Assembly: GCA_025200525.1 (NCBI GenBank)
Contig: CM045761.1
Span: 203,104,321-203,168,320, forward strand
DNA from: Camellia lanceoleosa
Taxonomy: Eukaryota; Streptophyta; Magnoliopsida; Ericales; Theaceae
DNA length: 64,000 nt
Direction: 5' to 3'
A model generated the notes under the pieces. The model worked only from the letters and a program-made list of their open reading frames with translations, was not told the origin of the DNA and made no database searches. Made by a program: the position numbers and the translations under genes. Positions 56,011 through 64,000 of the stretch are shown here, piece after piece; within the stretch, counting starts at the first letter, position 1, and every line of letters begins with the position of its first letter.

Positions 56011-56874
56011 AGGGTCAACATTTAAACGATGCTGCGAAACAGACGGATCCACACCTGGCATCTCATATGGTGTCCACGCAAACACATCAAGGTTGCCGAG
56101 CAAGAAAGAAATTAGCTGCTTCCTATCAGCTTCATTCGGGGAGGCGCCGACCATGAAGAACCTGTCTGGATCAACTTGATCCAAGGCTTCCGTGGCCTTT
56201 TCACTTGGGGGCCGCCCAACATCGTCGAGGCTCTCTCGATCCAGCACCTTAATAGAATTCACTTCCAACTCTTTTGGTGTCTTTGCAGCAAGGAGATAAC
56301 ATGCTTGTGCCGATTTCTGAGAACCACGAATTTGCTCGATGCCGCGTTTTGTCGTGAAGCGGAGCAGTTGATGATAGGTGCTTGGCATGGCCTGCATACT
56401 ATGCAACCAAGTTTGCCCCATGATGAGATTATACGACGAAGGCAGCTTGACGACCAAGAATTCCACATCCACTATTCGGGAGCCCGCTCGAACTGGGAGT
56501 GTGATTTTGCCCAACGGGTACTCTAGACTAGCGTTGAAGCCAAATAATGGATAAGGAGCCAGAGACAGGTCTGACTCGGCAAACCCGAGTTTGATAAAGG
56601 TCTTGTAATACATAACCTCTGAAGTACTCCCCTGGTCTATGAGAACACGTTCAATGGTAAATCGGTTTACGCGTAATTCAATGACCAATGGATCAATGTG
56701 GGGGAGTGTTATGCCGATCAAATCAGAATCGTCGAAGGTAATATTCGGAGCTTCGTGGAGCCGTTTTGCTGGTGTGATTTGCTTTTGGGGGACCAGATGC
56801 GACTGAATTGCATGCACGGTTGGGGCTGTTGGCAGGTTGTATATCATATGGATGACGCCGAGCAGAGGTGAATC
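56011..56874 (-). pseudogene. T3 aspartic protease and connecting region
   Basis: An open 310-residue piece. SDLIGITLPHIDPLVIELRV leads into the protease core VLIDQGSTSEVMYYKTF (about 56655-56605), where the family has D-x-G-S, followed by RIVDVEFLVVKLPSSYNLIM and QTWLHSMQA, the second half of the protease fold. The rest links to RT (LDVFAWTPYEMPGVDPSVSQ). It is in the same frame as gag, separated only by TAG at 56875-56877, so gag-pro-pol was one frame. The open frame is lost at about 56010. Confidence 0.9.
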
Positions 56875-56877
56875 CTA

Positions 56878-58341
56878 CCAAAGGGCAACTGTTTTGGTTG
56901 AGTTCTTTCGGACATGTTGCTGGAGCCGACCGTCTTGTACCAACTCCTCAAGGTGGTCTTTCAAAGCATAGCAACTGTCGGTATCATGACCGTGATCTTT
57001 GTGATATTCGCACCACCTATCTCGTCTCCTCGTGTCGGGAGGTCCCCCCATTTTTTATGGCCATTTGAAGAACGAAAGGTGTTGAACAGTAGCCATAACC
57101 ACACTGATCGGCTCTGATAACTCTGTGTATTTCTTGTTGGCGTGCCTCGTGCGCTTGCTATCCACTTGAAGCTGCTCATTAGCTTGATGTGGACACTGGT
57201 CATTTGATCGGCGTGAATCCTGTCTTTGATCTCGCTTAGCCCAATTCCGTGATTCAGGGCTCCGTGGTGGTACAGCGTTTATCGGCTGCACGACTTCAGG
57301 AGGGGCCGACTTAGTGGCTTTATGCCCGTTTTTGACCCGGAGGGCATCGTCTTCTACTTTGCAGTATTCTTCAATTTTTTTCATCAACGCCCAGACCGTT
57401 TTTGGAGGCCGTCTGGTCAAAGAGCTGCGGAGGGCACTGTCGGGATGTAACCCCATCTTGAAGGCGGTAATGGCCATAGAGTCATTGTAAGCATCATCTA
57501 CCAGATTAAAACATTCCCAATACCACGCCGAATACACACGAAGGGTTTTCCCCAGTTGAATCTGCATTGCCCACAGAGAATTGGCTTGCTTTGGTTGGAC
57601 CTCATTAGTGATGAACCTTGCCCTGAAGGATTTTTGGAGTTGGTGGAAGCTTTTGATCGAAGTCGGCTCCAGTTTATAATACCATCTGACAGCTAGTGGT
57701 CCCAAACTACTCAGAAATATTCGACACATAAGGGCCTCGTTGTCTGCATGGAGCGTCATGGCTTGCTTGTAATGGCGGATGTGATCAGTGGGGTCTGATT
57801 TACCATAATACAAGGTGAATGACGGTGCTTTGAACTTTTTGGGTAGCACTGCCCTTGCAATCCGTCGTACAAAGGGGTCATGCTGATCCTCTTCATCTGA
57901 ATCATTTCTTCTTCGCTTCTTCCGTGCACACGGACTTCCCTCAGAAAAACTGAAGATGTCGACTCGTCCTTTCTTTGTAGATTCTGGGGATGATGAGTCA
58001 AAGCCACTATCATGTCTCCGAATTCGAGCTCATCGGCCATCCCTTCTCAGAGGTCGTCCGGGTCTTGGTATGCGGCCTGTTGGGATTTTGCCACTTCCAA
58101 GGCCAAATCTTGTCGAAGGCGTTCGTTCTCAGCCATCATGTTTTTCCAACCTTTGTTCGTTTTGCTTTGCTTGCTCCATAATCGCTTGCATTGTCTCATG
58201 AGCTGATGTTGAGAGTGAATCGAAGTTCAGGACCCTTCTTGCGATAATATTCTCTGGCCCAAGCATGTTGCTTGGAGTGGTTTCGTCTTGTGGCGTAGGA
58301 TCGTCAGCGACTACCGGAGGATCTTCCGTTACACCCGCCAT
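56878..58341 (-). pseudogene. gag: T3 gag (capsid and zinc finger)
   Basis: The frame starts at the ATG at 58341 (MAGVTEDPPV), 16 bases from the primer site. A coiled region (HETMQAIMEQAKQNEQRLEK) precedes TGA at 58129-58131, and a second TGA lies at 58030-58032. The open core 57849-57058 holds the retrotransposon gag domain (FTLYYGKSDPTDHIRHYKQA, LGPLAVRWYYKL, SFRARFIT). TAA at 57055-57057 then breaks it before the zinc-finger-like CEYHKDHGHDTDSC (about 57015-56970). All pieces share one frame, so it was one gene. It forms the capsid; inactive here. Confidence 0.92.
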
Positions 58342-58356
58342 GGATGTGCTTGAGTA

Positions 58357-58374
58357 TTCCCACAGACGGCGCCA
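58357..58374 (-). other. Primer binding site of T3
   Basis: The minus strand reads TGGCGCCGTCTGTGGGAA, two bases from the 5' LTR. It is the form common in plant Tat-group elements, and the TGG start matches a tRNA CCA end. The exact tRNA (probably tRNA-Arg) is not certain from sequence alone. Confidence 0.85.
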
Positions 58375-58376
58375 AT

Positions 58377-58823
58377 TGTGAGGGAGTGGTTCTAGAAATA
58401 CTCTTTGGATCCAATGGGGCACCCGAGATCCTCAGCTAGTTACCTGAAAAAGAATGAACACTCCGGTCGGGGGTGCCGGAATTCGCACTCCGACGGATAA
58501 GTCAGTATTTACTCTCTCGACTGCTTATATTTTAAGTTAAGCGTATTAGTTCTCACATACCTCTCTCTGGCTGATGTTCTTCTGTTTATATCTTTTCTTT
58601 TTTGGGCCTCGGGGCTGGGCCTACCTTCAATTCGCCGTATAACTATTTACTCGGCTCCTTTTGTTGCAAACCGCTCTTCACTCGGTCTCTTACTCAACTA
58701 GTTATTTGGCCGAATAGGGTAGGATTTGTATGTATAAGACGGGGCCGAATGTGATGTATATATTTCGACTCTCCAGGTCCAATTATTCAGCCTCTTTACG
58801 TCTCCCAATAGTCGGCCCCCACA
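58377..58823 (-). mobile_element. 5' LTR of T3
   Basis: TGTGAGGGAGTGGTTCTAG ... GTCGGCCCCCACA, 447 bp, followed by the ATATT duplication. Confidence 0.93.
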
Positions 58824-58828
58824 ATATT

Positions 58829-59349
58829 TTATTAGTCCATGTATTTTGTTATTTTAATTTTACATATTTGTGTGTGTTTTTATATTTTTTTGGGTATTTG
58901 TACATATATTTATGCTAATAATACCTTTTATATATTATTAAATTGTAAAGTGCATAGTAATTTTACTGTGCAGTGCACAATAAAATCACTGTGCACCTTT
59001 TGAAAAATTTATTCTCCTCCACCGTTTATTGTTTTGTTTGTTTGTGTTTTTTTTATTGCCTATAAAAGAGGCATATGGGTGAAGAAAAGAAAGGAGGGGG
59101 TTTTGGGAGGAGAGAATCAGAGAGAGAAGAAAAAAAGAATTGGTGTGAGAGAAATTGAAAGAAAAAAAATCAAAAAGGAAAATTAGTTTTTGAGAGAGGG
59201 AGAAAATAAAATATTTTCTTAGATATTTTATTTTTCTGAATCAAACTTTTATTTCCATTTCATCAATACACCATTCAAAAACCAACCACTAAAACTATAA
59301 TTCCAAATTTTGGACTGTGAATTGAGAACACATTCCACAGACTTGATGG
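58829..59349 (+). mobile_element. Orphan LTR-like fragment, right part
   Basis: Continuation of 42726-43133 after T3. It contains CCTATAAAAGAGGC near 59055 (a TATA-like promoter), then a purine-rich GAGAGAGAAG leader, and ends abruptly at LTR T4. Its stretch TTGAAAAATTTATTCTCCTC + CACCGTTT resembles 43035-43065, suggesting a local duplication before T3 arrived. No gene. Confidence 0.45.
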
Positions 59350-59844
59350 TGTAGACACCCCATTTTTGACTGTCCTAAAGACTTGGACGTCATCGTTTGA
59401 GTGCTCGATGATTGTGCATGTTCGCACTCGTTTGGAGTCCCCAAGGTTTTCGACTGCGCACCTTGCCTCTAAGTCTTTGAACTCACTTGGTTTTGTGCTT
59501 GTTTTAAGCCAACTCTTAGTCTCCCCCCCCCCCTTTTGCCTGGAGGGAGAAACAATGGTGTAGACCACTTTTATCCCCTGTAGACCACTTTTCTTCCCTA
59601 CCAGCCACTTTTGGTGGTCGATCAGCTAGGGTTGGTGGTCGGTCGACCACCTCAAGTTGTCTGCAGCATGCCACCACCTTTTCCTCTCTTGGGAGACCCC
59701 CTTTTTGCCCTATCAACCAGGCGTTTCCTCTATCGACCACCTGAGGTGGTCGGTCGACTAAGTGGGGTGGTCGGCGGTCATTTTTCACTTTCTGCAGATA
59801 TTTTTGGTGCCAGCTGTGCGAGCTGTTAGGCACATAATGCATCA

Positions 59845-59862
59845 TCCCTACACGTGTAGGGA
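59845..59862. promoter_or_regulatory. Palindrome with CACGTG core and altered arms, T4
   Basis: TCCCTACACGTGTAGGGA: relative to CCATACACGTGTATGG the third base and its partner have both changed, so the dyad is preserved. Confidence 0.7.
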
Positions 59863-59892
59863 GGGATTTTAGCAAGCTTTAGCTTGCATATT

Positions 59893-59900
59893 CTATATAA
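59893..59900 (+). promoter_or_regulatory. TATA box of T4
   Basis: CTATATAA followed by GGGGAGG. Confidence 0.7.
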
Positions 59901-59949
59901 GGGGAGGTGTCTCCCCCTTGAGAAGGGTTCAGATTTTTAAAAAGCAAAA

Positions 59950-59988
<39 letters not shown>

Positions 59989-60277
59989 ATATTTGTGCCT
60001 TAAAGTGTTGTTTCTTCATACTTTTGCACACAAACACCTATTCAAACACCTTCATCTTGTTGCTAAGGTACTTGGGAGCCTTATTTGAGTGGTTTTGACT
60101 TGGTTTTGCCTCAGAAGTTACTGTTTTTGAAGTTGTGCTTCAAGGGCGAGTAATAGCCTCTTTAAAGCTTTATTTTCATTGCTTATTTAGCCACTGTAGA
60201 CACCCCATTTTTGACCGACCTTAAGACTCAGACGTCATCGTTTGAGCACTCGATGATTGTGCTCATTTGTGCTCGTT

Positions 60278-60960
60278 TTGAGTTTCCAGAGTTTTTGGCT
60301 GAGTGCCTTGCCTCCGGGCCTCTGAACTCTTCGTGTTTTGGCTTGGTTTGTGGACCATGCCTTGTTGACCTTGCCTGGAGGGAGAGAGAGGTCCATAGAC
60401 CACTTTTGGTGGTCGTAGACCACTTTTCCCTCTTGTAGGCTAGTTTCCGGTTTCCGGAGCCTTCGGCCGTGCGCCTTGTCTTGCTTCCCTTTTGGTTTGG
60501 TTTTGGACCAAACCTTGTTTTCCCTTGCCTGGAGGGAGAGAGGGGTCTGTAGACCACTTTTTGTGGTCGTAAACCACTTTTCTCTCTTGTAGGCTAGTTT
60601 CCGATTTTCGAAGCCTTCGGTTGTGCGCCTTGTCTCAGGACCGCTTAACGTTCTCCTCTTGGCCTGGTTTTCGAACCATGCCTTGTTGCCTTTGCCTAGA
60701 GGGACACAGAGGTCTCGTAGACCACTTTTTGTAGTCGTAGACTACTTTTCCCTCTCGTAGACCACTTTTGGTGCCCGTAGACTAGTTTTTGAGGTTTTCG
60801 GCTGCGTGGCTTGACCCGCGGACTCTTGTCTTGCATTCTTTTTGGTTTGTTTTTGGCACAAATCTTGTTTTCCTTGCTTGGAGGGTGGAATAGGGGTTGT
60901 AGACCAGTTTCTCTCCCTGAAAACCACTTTTCCTGCCTGCTAGCCAGTTTTCTGGTCGGC
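60278..60960. repeat. Tandem U3 duplication in T5, 4 units of 150-185 bp
   Basis: Each unit runs from a GTTTTCGG(C/T)TG(T/C)GTGCCTTG-like start through ACCTTGCCTGGAGGGAGAG to TAGACCACTTTT...GTAGACCAC. Start points are about 60278, 60447, 60597 and 60783. Sister LTRs have one unit. Confidence 0.8.
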
Positions 60961-61753
60961 TAACTGGTCTTGGTGGTCTTTGGACCACAAAATGTGGTCG
61001 GCAGCCATGCCACCACCTTGCTTTCTTGGTGCAGACCACCTACCCCTCCCCCCCTTGCCGACCAATTGGTCTCCTTGCAGACCACTTGTGCTGGTCGGCC
61101 GACCAATGCAAGTAGCTGGCCGATCACTTCAACTAGTCGGCAGCTTTCCTATAGTTTCCTGCAGATATTTTCTTACCAGCTGTGGGGCACAGAAGGCATC
61201 CTCCATACATGTATGGAGGGACTGCTTGGAGCCTAAACCTTGTTCAACAAGCTTGTTGCATGATTTTTCTATATAAGGGAGCCTCCTCCCTCTTGCCTTA
61301 GGTTCAGAATTTTGCTTAGAAGATATACATACATCTCGATCTCTATGATTCCTCCTTCCTCTCATATTTGTGCTTAAAAGTGCCTTTCCTTCACACTTTT
61401 GCACACAAACACATAGTGAAACACCACACTCTTGTTGCTGAGGCATCTTGAAGCTGGTTTTGTGTTTTTTGGACTGCTTTTGATCCAAAAAGGTTGCTGG
61501 AGTTGCTTCCTTGAAGTTGTTCTACAAGGGTAAGTCTCTAACCCCTTTAAAGCTTTGTTTTGATTAAGCTTTTGGCCCTATTTGCATGATGATTTAGGCT
61601 TAACTTTCAACTACAAAAAGTTCTAATTTTAAGTGCTTGAAATGTTTGTTTAAGGTCACTTTGGTGTTGGGGTTGGTCTATGCCCCTCTTGTGCCTTGTT
61701 TGGCTTTGTTTTGTGCTATCCTTTTAAGATATTGGGACCACCACTTTTTGGCC

Positions 61754-61794
61754 TTCTCACCACTGAAACTCAAAGGAATTGCAGTGGTGGAAAG
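61754..61794 (+). other. Conserved leader hairpin in T5
   Basis: TTCTCACCACTGAAACTC and GGAATTGCAGTGGTGGAAAG around a short loop, followed by an AGGAGGGGGTCATCCCCTC inverted repeat at about 61815. Confidence 0.68.
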
Positions 61795-64000
61795 TGTGTT
61801 TTGAGGTCTCAAATAGGAGGGGGTCATCCCCTCTCCTTGTGTCTTGTGTGCTTGCCTTGTTGGCCTTATGTTTGAGCATGTTTATCTAGCATATGTTGGC
61901 TCCATCTCAGCCTATTTTTGACCTTATTTCAGTATGGCATACCTTTGTTTTTGGCTTAGTTTAGGCCATCATTGCATGCTCTATACACTTGTAGTGTAAT
62001 CCTTGCAAACTAGCCTTACATGCTTGTGTTGATAGCTCATCTTTCTAGCATGTTTTGGTCCTATCTCAGCAATTTTGTGGTGTTATTTTAGCATGCCTTA
62101 ACTTTGTTTTAGGTTGGTTTGATAGCATCTTGCATGTTCCTTGCACTTGTAGTGCATTTCCATTCACTAGCCTAACATGCATCATGCTTTTGACCATCTT
62201 TTTAGTATGTTTTTGGCTCTACTCCAGCAAGATTTTGTTCATGTTTTACCATGCTTGAGCTCTATTTTATGTTGTTTTGGTCATGCATGCCTTGCTTTGT
62301 ATAGCCGTAGTGCATTTTAGCTCACTAGCTTTGAGTTTCCAAGTCACTAGCATGCATTTCTTGGGCTATTTGCATGATTTGGCATCATTTGATATGTGAT
62401 TTCAGTACATGTAGTGTGGCCATACACTCACATCTTTCACTCTTTCAATGCTTTGGAGGGTTGGTGCTTTATGCCTTAAGTATGAGCCTTTGTGTATGCC
62501 ATCTTGCCTAGGCTTTTGGGCTGCCATATCAATGTGTTTTGGGTGTTATTTTGCCATAATACAACTCTAATTTTTGTTGGTGAAGCCATCTCATGCTTGG
62601 TTTTGGTAGGTGTAGTGTAATCATGCTCATTGGCCTAGCCTACTTGATGTTTTGGCCCTTCATGCTAGCTTGTTTTGGCTTTGATCCATGCATGTTTTAG
62701 CATCATTTTGGCATGCTCTAGGACTTTTTTGGGTTGCCTTGGTCATATGGTTCTTGTATTGCATAGCTGTAGTGCAATTGGCCTTGTTAGCTTTGAGTTT
62801 TGAGCACCCTAGCATGCTTCATTTGTGACATGTGCATGATTTGGCATCATTTAATATGTTATTTCAGAGCATATAGCATTGCCATGAGTGCCTCTAAGGG
62901 TCATGCATTATTGCCTTGTTTGTGGCCTAGCTTGTATGCATGCATGCCTAGACTTGTGAGCTCCCATCTCAGCATGTTTTGGTCTTTGTTTTGACCTATT
63001 TGAGCTCTGTCTATAGCTAGTTCATTCATTTGTGCCATATATTGCATGCCTCTTGTGTAGTCACTCTTAGTGGCCTTGTGCCTTAGGCCCTCTTGCATGC
63101 TATACTTGTGTTGTTTGAATGGTTTGGCATCATTTCATACATGATTTCAGTGCTTATAGTGTGGCTACACTCTTACATTTGCCACTCCTTGAGTACTTTC
63201 TAGAGTTATGCTCTTATGCCTAGTTGATGGGCCAATGCATGTGCATGCATTTTCTAGCCTTTCATGCCATCTTTTAAGAGCATTTTGGCCACTATTTTGG
63301 GCTTGATTGAGGTCTGTCCATATTCGGTTTAAGTCCATTGAGCATGTGGTTTGAATGTTGTTGCATGTTTATTGCATTGCATTATATTTACATGCTTGTT
63401 GTTTGTATTGTGTTTGGCATGCTTGAGTTGCATTGCATGTGTTTGGATTGGATGTTAATCCAAACACGAGAAACGATGGACGTTTCATACTTGAAATGAT
63501 GAAACGTGCCTCATTTCTCGGTCACCGATGCTCTTGATCATGCATGATAGAGTTTAAGGCCCTTATCTGTTATTTGTGCATTCATTTACATTGAATTGTG
63601 CAATCTTGGCTCCTCGGCCATCGTGCATTGCGATGCTCGGTTGGTGGTCCGAGAGTCGAGAACCACACTCCCTTGAGCTTAAGAAATGATAGGGAGGGTG
63701 GTTGTGCACACATACCTTGCAAATACACTGTCATGCCCCTTCTTGTTCTCTGTTGCAGCAAACTAGAGTTGTGCAGAATTTTCTGGTCGGCAGACCAAAA
63801 AAAGTAGCTGGCCGACCACTTTTTCTGGTCTGCAGCAAGTGGAAGTGGTCTACAGGTGGTCTACACCACCAATAAGTGGTCGGCAATGCTCCTGGAGGTC
63901 TCCATTTTGGAGTAGAAGCTACCTGGAGCTTTGTGAAGTGCTTTGAAAACAAATGCAAACAGAGGCAAATTGGGGCATAGCGATGGAATTCCGAATGAGG

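Larger units (their letters stand above)
43134..58823 (-). mobile_element. T3: full-length Tat-lineage gypsy element with antisense ORFs
   Basis: 447-bp LTRs at each end, a perfect ATATT duplication (43129-43133 and 58824-58828), a primer binding site, gag, protease, RT, two RNase H domains and integrase on the minus strand, then tandem repeats, two antisense ORFs on the plus strand, and a polypurine tract. Own length without the nested solo LTR is about 11.8 kb. The LTRs differ at about 35 of 447 positions by eye (near 8%), nearly all transitions, so it is clearly older than G3. Every coding domain has stops or frameshifts. Confidence 0.95.
59350..60194 (+). mobile_element. T4: Tat-like LTR, first 845 bp, interrupted by T5
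   Basis: TGTAGACACCCCATTTTTGACT start, GTAGACCACTTTT and GGTCGACCACC repeats (59555-59770), palindrome TCCCTACACGTGTAGGGA (59845-59862), TATA 59893-59900, a (CT)n tract (59955-59990) and a leader up to TTATTTAGCCAC. The remainder should lie right of the window beyond T5. Confidence 0.85.
60195..64000 (+). mobile_element. T5: Tat-like LTR, runs off the window
   Basis: It starts TGTAGACACCCCATTTTTGACC inside T4. At least 3.8 kb long, with the U3 enlarged by tandem copies (60278-60960), palindrome CTCCATACATGTATGGAG (61201-61218), TATATAA 61270-61276, hairpin 61754-61794, and a downstream GTGGTCTACA/GGCCGACCAC cluster (63785-63890). It ends at a point equivalent to about offset 2300 of the T2 LTR, so about 1.4 kb more is expected to the right. 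No coding sequence. Confidence 0.87.

Noticed and set aside
1..64000. tRNA, rRNA, organelle-derived insertions or host protein-coding genes
   Set aside because: None was recognised on either strand; everything identifiable belongs to LTR elements or their repeats. A similarity search would be needed to exclude short organelle fragments.

Overview
This 64 kb window reads as nuclear, intergenic DNA of a flowering plant, probably a large repeat-rich eudicot genome. It is A+T rich, has no recognisable host gene, tRNA or rRNA, and almost every base can be assigned to long terminal repeat (LTR) retrotransposons of the Ty3/gypsy superfamily inserted into one another. Two lineages dominate. One is a Tekay/Del-type chromovirus group (G1, G2, G3; chromodomain at the pol C-terminus, LTRs ending ...GGGTCRTGACA or similar). 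The other is a Tat/Ogre-like group with LTRs of about 3.7-3.9 kb that begin TGTAGACACCCC and end GTCTACA (LTR A, LTR B, T2, T4, T5 and three solo LTRs). A related Tat element with short 447 bp LTRs (T3) and fragments of an older one (T0) are also present.

Layout. 1-2363 is the 3' noncoding part of a Tat-like element, ending in its polypurine tract and 3' LTR A (2364-6061), which sits in LTR B (6062-8095). LTR B interrupts chromovirus G1, whose pol pieces lie at 8096-8382, 22594-23198 and 36637-38188, with its 3' LTR at 38236-40702. The first gap in G1 holds a G2 solo LTR (8383-22588, duplication TGACT), itself broken by a minus-strand 3.9 kb solo LTR (10663-22287, duplication ACACC), itself broken by the complete minus-strand element G3 (12299-20005, duplication AATGG). 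The second gap holds T2 (23199-36636), whose truncated 5' LTR contains another minus-strand solo LTR (23500-27271, duplication AGTGG). The T2 interior carries an antisense, intron-containing plant-mobile-domain pseudogene and a minisatellite-rich 3' region.

40703-42700 is T0: a decayed minus-strand Tat integrase with a plus-strand coiled-coil ORF. T3 (43134-58823, duplication ATATT) is a full-length but mutated minus-strand Tat element with tRNA primer site, gag, protease, reverse transcriptase, two RNase H domains, integrase and, on the opposite strand, two related antisense ORFs, one with an intron and disrupted by a solo LTR (45260-49137). 58829-59349 closes an orphan LTR split by T3. 59350-60194 is LTR T4, interrupted by T5, which runs off the window.

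Nothing here looks able to transpose unaided: even the youngest element, G3, has two in-frame stops. The most interesting signals are the antisense genes carried by Tat elements, a conserved hairpin and a symmetrically varying palindrome inside the 3.7 kb LTRs, and short palindromic clusters that match between the two halves of a given LTR.
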